A stretch of DNA of 64,000 nucleotides from Panicum virgatum (taxonomy: Eukaryota; Streptophyta; Magnoliopsida; Poales; Poaceae): assembly GCF_016808335.1 (NCBI RefSeq), contig NC_053142.1, positions 50,153,992 through 50,217,991 of the forward strand. Direction: 5' to 3'. A program made the position numbers and the translations under genes. Below the pieces are notes generated by a model. That model was not told the DNA's origin and made no database searches. It was given only the letters and a program-made list of their open reading frames with translations. This document shows, piece after piece, positions 55,540-64,000 of the stretch (within the stretch, counting starts at the first letter, position 1; each line of letters begins with the position of its first letter).

Positions 55540-58500
55540 ATGGCGTCGCTCTTCGAGGGTCGCCGCCGGCGATCGCCGGAGGACGACGGCGAGGACGACG
55601 GGAAGGCCCAGCGCCGCCGCCTCTCGCCGGAGGAGGAAGCGGCGACGCCGGCGGAGGCGGGGGCGGCCGCGGGGAGTAGCCCCGGGTGGCTCTCTGGCTT
55701 CGTCTCCGGCGCGAGGAGGGTATTTTCGTCTGTTTTGTTGTTCTCCTCGCCCGAGGAGACGGGCTCGGGGGAGGAGGAGGAGTATGACGAAGAGGGCAAC
55801 GGCTTAAACTCTGGTGAGCAATTTCTCCTTCGTCTGGTCCACTCTCTCTCTCACTCACTATCTCGCTACCTCACTTCATGATTCCGTTTCGATTAGCCGC
55901 TTGTTTGTCTGACTGTACTAGTATAGCTGCGAGTACTCTGCTCCAGTGACAGTCTGCTTCGGCTTCGCGGCCTAGGGTTTCGTCTTGGCTTGGTCCAATT
56001 AGCCAATGAGCTTTCGAATTTTAGCTAATTCGCCGTCACAGTTGGCTAAATGGTGGTTCAGACATCTGAATTGAGCATAGGAATTTTGTATAGTAAAAAT
56101 ACCCGTAAGGTGCCACTGGGGACAGGCGTGGATTGATCGGAAATGTTGGATATATGTTTTGTGCAATTGGGGCATTAACTGGATTCAAATGTATATAAGC
56201 TGGCATATTGTATCCATCAACTGAGGTTCAGTATTACCCCCCAGTCCATCTGGTACATATCACGTCAGGCATTCATTGAGTCAGAATTGAACCCATGGAT
56301 TCGATGACCTAGCACCATGCTAATTATGCCTTGTTGAAATTCAGGAAATGAGGAACAGAGCCTTAGCTTTTTAGTTTTTTTTTTCCTAGAGCAAACCTAA
56401 TTTGGGAGCTTCAGGTACTTGCCTAGGATTGAAATTCAGTCCGTTCTCAAGATATTCTTTAGTCTACAATATCTCTACCTCCTTTTGTTTTTGGGTAAAG
56501 TGATTACTGAATGGAGAATGCCCCGAGTCTTAAGCAGACTGGTCTTAGTCTCAGTAATGTTGGACAGTCTTTTCAGCCAATAAGCAGAAGGGAGTAGTAC
56601 TACATTTTACCTCCATTTAGACCCAAACCATCATAAATCTTGCTAAGTTGATGCTTCATTACAGGCAAATTTAGTTTAATTATAAACCTTGCTCTCAGTG
56701 TCATCTGATCATTATCTTTCCTCTGCTGCTTCCTCTGCTGCTTCCTCTGCTGCTAACTGAACTGATTATGTGCCCTCACACCATGTATGTGCTGTCCACA
56801 CTCAGATGAGAATGAAGATGTTCCTGACACTCATGGAGCAATTGTTCCTTACAACGAGTCAAAGCTAGCTATTGAGCAAATGGTTATGAAGGAAACATTC
56901 ACAAGGTAACAGAAATACTGTTGTTTTTTTATATGTGTGATGACATTTTGCTCCCTGGTCATCTTATCCTAGTTAAGTGTAGCACTAAAAATATTCTAGT
57001 ACACCTAATTCATCAAATTGTTGATGGTGCATTCTTAGCTTCATTAAGGTCACTTTTTCACCTTATGTTTTGTCATGTGGACTTTTGCAATGAATTATAA
57101 TTGACAAACTTTAAATTTGAGTTGGTGGATGACCCAAAGTCACTCTTAAATAGTGCAAGCTAACAAAACCTTCCACTGTAAATCATTATACTGTACATGT
57201 GATTCTGCCTTAGGTCTTACGTAACTGCTATCCATGCTATGTGTTTTATTTTCATGTACAGCATTAATATTTTAAACCTTGATTTCTTGGTAATATCTTC
57301 AGAGGATACACATTTCCTTGGAATCATCAGTTTTTTTTTGGCAGGGATGAGTGTGAAAAGATGATAGAGCTAATAAAATCACGAGTTACAGATTCTACGT
57401 TTCCTGAAGCCCGTGAGTATGGATCGCCAGAAGAAATCCCAAGTAGGAATGCTGGCATTGGCCATGACTTCACTGGAGCTTGGCGCTCCTTGAGCCGTGA
57501 TCGGAGTTTCCCTAAATCAGTTCAATTCTCTAGGATGGGACCTGGTAGTTTTTCTCCTGGCTCTCCACTCCAAGCATCACCTGAGCTATGCACTGCAGCA
57601 GTTATGGAAGCAAAGAGATGGTTGGAAGAGAAAAGGCAGGGGCAAGGTTTAAACCCTGAAGAAAATGGAAGATGCACATTGAACACTGATGTGCTAAGTT
57701 CTGTGAGTATAAATATCTATTCCTTCTATTCTTTATAAACCATTTTGTTTTTGTTGGTTGGCAAAACCAACTGCTGGTTTTGTTTGGATAAGTTGATGCT
57801 TACTTTTATGGATCACTTATGCAGGTCATTGACTCTGACATGGGTTCTCCAGTTGATTTAGCGAAATCATACATGCAATCATTACCTCCTTGGCAGTCCC
57901 CTTTCTTAGGCAGTCAGAAGTTTAATCCATCACCCTCCAAATACTCTAGCTTGTTAGCAGAGGTAATACAAGAAATTTTAGGCTGGGTCACTGATGTAAA
58001 TAATGCAGTTCATTAAATGCACCCTATAAGACTGATTAGTTTTATACAGCTTTTTATATGACCATCAGCGCTTAAATTATTGATGCATTGCTATATAGAT
58101 CTGTATTTCATATTCTTGAATGAAATGTGATAGGAGTTGCTACTGGCCACATTTCATTATGTGAACGTCTGAAACTTTTATATGATGAAATTCCTGTGTT
58201 GTCTGTGAACTGTATTTCATAAGATTTCTGAGCTGAGGAAAACTGACTGAAGTTGGTAAAGCAAAAGGCATGACAGTATGACAGGAAAATAGCGTGTTTC
58301 GTGATGCAGGCTTTACTTTACTTAATCATTATCATGCTGGACACCTGTCTGGTAGATGCCGTCTCAGTTTTGTTGGCATATTCACTTCTAAACAATAATT
58401 TTACTTTTGTAAAGGTACGCAGAAAGGAGGACTGCCTTTCCAACTTTTGGGAAAAATTGGAGGAATCACGAAGAGCTCGCATTGGATCGTCTGGAGGTTC

Positions 58501-60976
58501 TGCAGATGGTCCTAAATTCTGGAATTATAGTTCTACTTCTTCCAGATTATTTGAGAATGATACCTCTATATTCTCATTGGGTGCTGCTGAAAATGTTGGC
58601 GAGCCTACCAAAACCAATGATGGTGAAACTTCTTTATACTTTTGGTCTCCCTTTTACTTCAAAATCACTCAGGCTGAATACTTCGATTTTTTTAATGTTT
58701 TCTACTGATGCTTCACCTCCGGTTACATGATTGCACTCTTCAACTGTGAGCAACTGATTTGTTATATACTAACTTCAGGGTCTGAAAAAGTTGCAGCAAC
58801 AGAACCAGTTAGTGGGTGCCCCATACCTGTCACGCCAACTGAAGATAGAATTGATGTGAGCAATTCATGATTTCTGCTGTATGTTAGTGTTGCATTAGTA
58901 GTACATTTGGGCTCAGTTTGATATTAGCTCAGTACTTTGTTGTCAGTACCAACATGCCCTACACAGCGATGGCTTATAATGTACTAAAAGAGCATGTAAT
59001 CTTCCAAAAAGAATAAATTCTAGCCAACGTCCATCTCAACCTTGATACATTGCCCTAGCTTCTTGCACTAACGATATACATGATAACTCATAGTTTCCCT
59101 ACATGCATTTTACTTTAATTTGAATATACTTGACTCTGTTATTTCAAAAAGATGTTAATGCTGAAAAAATGCATTTGTTCTTTGACTTCAAAAACCTTAT
59201 CTGTAGCTTGTTTCACAATTACATCTTTTATTTACCAGTTCATTCTTCTTGTCCTAAGGGTATTGGTGAACCTGTGGACCTTGCAAACGACAATGGGAAT
59301 GCACCTGAAGAATACCATGCTGCATCTGAAATTCAACCAGGTATAATCTCCTTGTCCAGTTGTCCTACTCCTGCCTGTGGTTATCTAAAAACATTCTGAC
59401 CAGTTTTTAACCATGTGTTAATCTTATATATAGCAATTATAGAATTTGACATCTTGTGTTACTTGTGCAGATAAAGTAGCAGAGGGGAACAATGCGTCTT
59501 CCACAAGGTCAGTTTTTGCATAAAAAATATGCTTACTTATTAAATCACTTTTACTGCAGTTGCACAATCAGTTATAAGCTTAGCTTGTGGAACTGAGTAT
59601 CACCAGCAACATTAGTTATAGGCTTGTTGATTAAGTAGTGCTTAGCAGTATGTTATTTACCTGCATTCTGATGTCCTGAAATTATTTTTTAGAAGCTGAA
59701 TTTGTACTTCCATTCTGAATGGATGTTTCTTATGTCTCAGATTTACAAAGGATGCTTCTGACCACAGTGATGTTAAAGCCCCCACTGCCGAACCAAATAT
59801 AGATATCAACTCAGCTTCAGGTATTCAAGGATATTTCTTACTGATATAAATCTTGATTTTAGTGTATCTTTTGCTCCATTTATTTATTTTTGGTTAAGTC
59901 GGTTTGTTATTGTCTGAGCTCTAGGCTCCCATCAATTTTTCTCTGTTATGCTAATGAACTGGTATAGCTAGAGAAGTTGTTGAGTTTCAGCGATTTTATT
60001 CTTGTTGCTAGATTAGACCAAGCTTTAATGCTTGTTTTGTGCTGTTGCATGGTAATAGTCACAACCATTCTGTATGCAAAGGCAAAGGCCAAATCTCAGT
60101 AACTAAAATATCAACCTTGGCTGTATTTCACAGCCAGCACCAGCATTTGATTGGTTTAGTGGCAAGTATCATTCGTCAGTTATTAGTACTACAGATGATT
60201 TCTAGCCCACAATTTGCCAAAATGGCTTGTGGTTATAGAGCTGTAATGGCATTGATCAATAACCATAAGACAACCTTGTCCATGAGGCTCAAGGAAATAC
60301 ATGTTACTGTGCCATCCAGCAAATGCCGGTTTCTGTTGGAATGCCATTACACGAACTGGCATGGGGCAACTTCTGTTCAGAAAATGGCAACTCCTAGTAC
60401 AGGTTTTAAATGGGCTTTACAACCATTGGTTCTTTCTACAGAAACTAATTGATAGTTTTTTGCCTCTATCTCTCCTCGAAATCTCTACTTCTGTCTATTA
60501 TAAACTAACATGTACTATTATAAACTCACTGGTTTTATGCAAGCTTTTCCAGAACCCATACTGAAGGATGCAGGTGCCCCAATCCAGACCCGAATGAATG
60601 GGTCGACCAAGAAAACATCTGTGAATGGGTAACCACAACATTTGCAGATTCTCTTTTACTTCTTGCCTTTTTCGTTGGAACTTGCATTTATGTAACTGAC
60701 ATCCTTTGGTAATGCAGTCTTCTGGATCAATCAAACACCAACTCTGGGTTAGAATCTTCAGGAAATGACAATCCCAGCTGCACTAACTCGAGCAGTGCTG
60801 TGCTACCCACCAGTAATGACTTAACTGAGCCTGCAGCCGGTGCTGTAGATGTTGATTCTGCTGAGAATGGCACTGGAATAAATCCTGAAAAACCTGTTAA
60901 GGGAGCCTCGAGACAGAACGTTCGGCGAGGAGGACGAAAAAGGGTGGTGCGAGGCCCTAAAGGAAGAGGGAAGTAG
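55540..60976 (+). CDS. KAKU4-like nuclear envelope protein, 11 exons
   Basis: Exons: 55540-55813, 56806-56905, 57345-57702, 57825-57962, 58415-58622, 58779-58855, 59259-59340, 59471-59507, 59741-59820, 60553-60628 (or from 60544) and 60718-60976. All junctions are GT..AG and phases agree through to TAG, giving about 562 residues. The N terminus is Arg/Glu-rich (MASLFEGRRRRSPEDDGE), then WLSGFVSGARRVFSSVLLF and an acidic run. A conserved helix block follows (ESKLAIEQMVMKETFTRDEC, KMIELIKSRV), then Ser/Pro-rich regions, AVMEAKRWLEEKRQG, a long disordered part and a basic Arg/Gly end (RQNVRRGGRKRVVRGPKGRGK). Length and layout suit plant KAKU4, an inner-nuclear-membrane-associated protein that works with CRWN lamina-like proteins in nuclear shape. 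Identification is from memory; exon structure is strong. Confidence 0.8.
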
Positions 60977-61919
60977 AAGAATTGCTGGACGATATTGTTG
61001 TACACTAATATTAACGGCCCAAAAGGGCAACGCGATACCTAGGTTAGTCTGTTTCCACTTACAAGGCATTTGTGCGTCAACTGTTTGTATCCATGCTGTA
61101 TTATTGTAGGCTTTATAATGACCACGCTTAGAATTGATTATTAGTAGTAGCTGTTTGATTCGTGTGACTGTGTTTAGTTTTTCATAAGTTTGTGGGTAGT
61201 TTGTGCAGATGAAGAATTGTTTGATTGTGCCGTAGCAGTAACGCGTAGCAGGTGTTCTAGCCATCTAGTAGGTGTGTGCAGACAGTGCAGTGAATCCAGT
61301 GAGGCAGTGGCAGTTGTTTCCTCTGTATGATGGACCGTTTTTTTTTCAAGTACTTGGCTTATGGCTTGCTCTGTGCTTCAAGCGGTGCAGGCTGTTAACG
61401 TATGATGATTTGTGACATTTGTTTTGTCATTTTTATATTCTCTTAGATCTATCAAGTATCAACCACTGTCCACTGACGAATGCCACGTTCGTGGGAAGGG
61501 TCCTCATCTTCCAACAGTGCGCAACCCATTTTGTTCTTTAGCAGGCAACTTGTACGTATGGCATGGACCGTATGCTGTTCTTGGATCGCGCACGGATAAG
61601 GGGAAGCGGATCGCTCATGAAGAAGGTTCGTTCGTGACGCCTCTTTAACTACCTACCTTGACTGCTCGAAGCCTCATGTATCACCTTTCTCGTTACCAGT
61701 TGCCTGCTTTGTTTCTGGAGCTCTAGTGTTTGTCGTGGCCACTACTTCTGCATAGTTTGATCGATGCTGATCCATCCTATTGATGCAAGACTGGAAACGA
61801 CAGTCCGTCGGGTTCTGGCACGACGGGCTGGAGATGCATCAGATTGACCATGGGTCACGTCATTTCTGTGCAGGAACCACCACTGAACCTTGAACCGGAA
61901 CTTGCAGGTTTGCGATGCA
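60977..61919. other. 3' flank of KAKU4-like gene, no further gene
   Basis: 61412-61648 is an open frame without recognisable domains; I do not call it. The rest is ordinary intergenic DNA. Confidence 0.4.
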
Positions 61920-62151
61920 GGCTGTGTTCAGTTCCGCGAAAATTTCCTAAAAATTTTTACTGATGTATATCACATCGAATTTTACGATACATGCATGGAG
62001 TATTAAATATAGTTAAAAAATATAACTAATTCTACAGTTTGATTGTAAATGACGAGATGAATTTTTGAGACTAATTACTCTATAGTTGGACAATAATTGC
62101 AAATAAAACCGAAACGTGCTACAGCAAATTTTTCGCGAACTAAACACACCC
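61920..62151. mobile_element. MITE with ~25-bp inverted repeats, 3-bp TSD
   Basis: GGCTGTGTTCAGTTCCGCG at the left is mirrored by CGCGAACTAAACACACCC at the right. GCA flanks both sides (61917-61919, 62152-62154). Length 232 bases, AT-rich inside. The sequence type (GTGTTTAGTTC...GCGAAAATTT) is very common in grasses. A 3-base duplication suggests PIF/Harbinger or CACTA origin. Confidence 0.82.
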
Positions 62152-62496
62152 GCAAAGATAAAGGGGCCAAAGCTCGGATATCAAAGGGGCTAAACGACAT
62201 GTCCTGAAACAAGCATCACATCATGAACCAAATCAAGACCCCTTATCCCGAAAGATCCTTTGGTCCCCTTCCCGCTCTGTACACACCGGCCCGCCCGCTC
62301 AATCCCAATCCCAGGGGAGAGAGGACCCCCGGCCGGGTGCCAATGCAACTCGCGTTCCATTCCCTCCGGACCGGGCCCCACTCCTCCAAAATGGACGGCT
62401 AAATGTGCCTAACGAAACAACGGCTGCTGTAGATGACGACGACGGCTGCTGCGTCGGCTGGCTAGCTAGCTAGCGGCTAATCTTTGGCTGGCTCAG

Positions 62497-63234
62497 TCAC
62501 CGAATCGCCGGCGAGCTCGAGCAGGCGGGGGCGGCGCCGGAGGAGCCTGAGGGGTGCTGTATCTCCACGGGGCCGTAGTAGGTGAGCTCCCTGATCATCT
62601 CCTCGATGTACTCGTCGTCGTCGCCGGTCTCGGCTTTCACGCACTGCAGCTCCTGCCTGGCGCCGCCGCCGTCGCGCTCTGGTGCTCCTGACGCGTCCGC
62701 GCCGCCGTCCTGCGCCGGCTGCTTCGACGGCGACTCCTCCGTGCAGCAGTTCTCCAGCTTCGCGCGCAGCGTCGGGGAGAGGGTGCCGACGGCCCCGCTG
62801 CTCGGGGGGAAGTTGGTGCGCGCCGCCGGCCCGCTCATCAGCCGCGCCGCCTCGTCGTACGCCCGCGCCGCGTCCTCCGCCGTCTCGTACGTGCCCAGCC
62901 AGATCCTCGTCTTCCTGCACCGTCACCATAGATGATGCAACAAACAACACAAAAAGCTTCATCAGAGATGCATGCATGTCATGGCAGAGAAAACGGCACC
63001 AGCGCACCAAGTTTGGACAGAAAACAAAGATACTCCCTATATCTGAACATGCCCAATTCGATATAATCAAGCTGTCAGTGCAGGGTTCTATCGAAGCAGT
63101 GTGAGAACTTTCGCTTCATCAAAAAAAAAAAAAAAGAAGGTCCAAGAACTTTACAGGAGTGGGTGGCGGATCTCGGAGACCCAGGAACCCCAGTGCCTCT
63201 GCCTCACTCCTCTGAACCTCTGCAGCTTCGGCAT
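62497..63234 (-). CDS. AP2/ERF transcription factor, SHINE/WIN1 clade
   Basis: Two exons on the minus strand: 63155-63234 and 62497-62914, with a 240-base phase-2 GT..AG intron inside the AP2 domain, giving 165 residues. The AP2 domain occupies residues ~6-64: [20 protein letters not shown], then [20 protein letters not shown] and [15 protein letters not shown]. The [18 protein letters not shown] opening and intron position are characteristic of SHINE/WAX INDUCER ERFs. A short C-terminal region ends with [21 protein letters not shown], the clade's conserved tail motif. SHINE factors activate cuticular wax and cutin genes in the nucleus; that role is inferred here. It is shorter than Arabidopsis SHN1 (199 residues). 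A run of about 17 A/T bases in the intron (63121-63135) is harmless. The start is fixed by the AP2 N terminus. Confidence 0.93.
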
Positions 63235-63344
63235 GGCGACGGTTGCTCCTGTCTCACACCTGACACCAGTGCCCGATCGATACCCTTGTGCTGCTGGTGG
63301 GCACACTTCCACTTGATAGCAAGAGATGCCTCAGGTGCCGGGCG

Positions 63345-63352
63345 CTTATATA
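63345..63352 (-). promoter_or_regulatory. TATA box of the SHINE-like gene
   Basis: The minus strand reads GCAGTATATAAGCGCCC, 111 bases upstream of the ATG at 63234. Position and sequence are ideal for a plant TATA box. Confidence 0.75.
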
Positions 63353-64000
63353 CTGCTCCCAAGGGGGAGGGCTGCACATGCTATCCCGCCGTAGCATCCA
63401 TCTCCTTGCAGGCTGCAGCCCTCCCTCTGTTCGAGATCCATGCTTAGGCCGTGAGATATGATATGCTCGTGGTCATGGTTACCGTCGCCGTAGCCCGTAG
63501 CCATTTGACATTGGCCAGTATGTCGCACTGGATGTAGAGGCTGGAATATGAATTATTTCATTATCTAAAAAAGACCTGCACGGGCACTCTTCGGTACACG
63601 CACATTGACTAAATGCGTCTCTAATGGCCGCGTATGTATTAGACTCAAGTCAACCTCATCGATTGTTTAGATATGAGATTGCCTCTTATTATTGTCAACA
63701 TTTTTTTTGAGGAAATATTATTGTCAACAATTGCTCAAGAGCGTCTCACATTAATGGTGCACAGCATATCGAATGGGTTAATTTTATTATAGCATAATTC
63801 TCAAAGTTACCATGGGTCCACATGTCATATTCTTTGTTCGGGCACGGTTAACTAATGGTGTCACCAATGGTTATAATAGTTACATTCTTATTCTGTAGAC
63901 AAAACAAAAAAAAAAGTCTACTTCTTCAATAGTCTATAAATATATGGTTATCACTTATATCAACAATTGACCAAAACCGTATCCGATGCATGGTAGAGTC
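63353..64000. other. Upstream region of the SHINE-like gene, no gene seen
   Basis: Mixed AT-rich intergenic DNA. ATTATTGTCAACA occurs twice (63687 and 63718). No further feature is supported before the window ends. Confidence 0.4.

Noticed and set aside
61412..61648. 78-codon open frame downstream of the KAKU4-like gene
   Set aside because: No domain or conserved pattern and no supporting splice or promoter signals.

Overview
The window is nuclear DNA from a grass, most likely a panicoid. The evidence is GC-rich coding exons with canonical GT..AG introns, LRK10/TAK-type kinases, a SHINE-type AP2/ERF gene, and a dense nest of grass retrotransposons, MULEs, CACTA elements, a Helitron end and MITEs. 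I see no CRISPR array, rRNA gene or credible tRNA gene.

Host genes. Six loci are supported. (1) A small membrane-anchored Gly/Tyr/Pro-rich protein lies at 6261-6725 (-). (2-4) Three related receptor-kinase-like genes lie at 8643-10072 (+), 44164-45520 (-) and 47345-48910 (+). Each has a 6-12 codon first exon, a phase-1 intron, one membrane segment, no ectodomain, and a non-RD kinase domain in which HRD reads HYD. The third is interrupted near its 3' end by a 168-bp hAT MITE. (5) An 11-exon gene at 55540-60976 (+) resembles the nuclear-envelope protein KAKU4. (6) A two-exon SHINE/WIN1-like ERF gene lies at 62497-63234 (-).

Transposon layers. 1-554 is a second copy of 12156-12710 and includes a MULE end and its target-site duplication (TSD). 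555-4262 holds chromovirus gypsy debris with integrase and reverse transcriptase in opposite orientations. 12645-18218 is a MULE (9-bp TSD) containing a 4.4-kb CACTA deletion derivative (3-bp TSD). 19101-21850 is LTR-like. 22108-26206 is a solo LTR (TSD ATAAA) containing another solo LTR at 24995-26053 (TSD AAAAT). A Helitron 3' end sits at 28555-28592. 28766-29335 is a third solo LTR (TSD ACATG), and its near-empty site survives in the neighbouring tandem copy. 29995-43782 is a 5'-truncated RTE LINE (10-bp TSD) split by an 11-kb Sirevirus-like copia element at 32219-43207 (TSD ACTCC). That element has LTRs about 1% diverged, a gag with four zinc knuckles and two stops, no pol, and arrays of a GGACNGTCC palindrome.

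How the genes relate. The three kinases look like one dispersed tandem family of membrane-tethered signalling kinases; two are arranged head to head. The last 10 kb is quieter and holds the KAKU4-like and ERF genes. I found no convincing wholly new system. The most useful leads are the ectodomain-less non-RD kinase group, the MITE-altered kinase tail, the gag-only Sirevirus with palindrome arrays, and the inferred tandem duplication whose other half lies left of the window.
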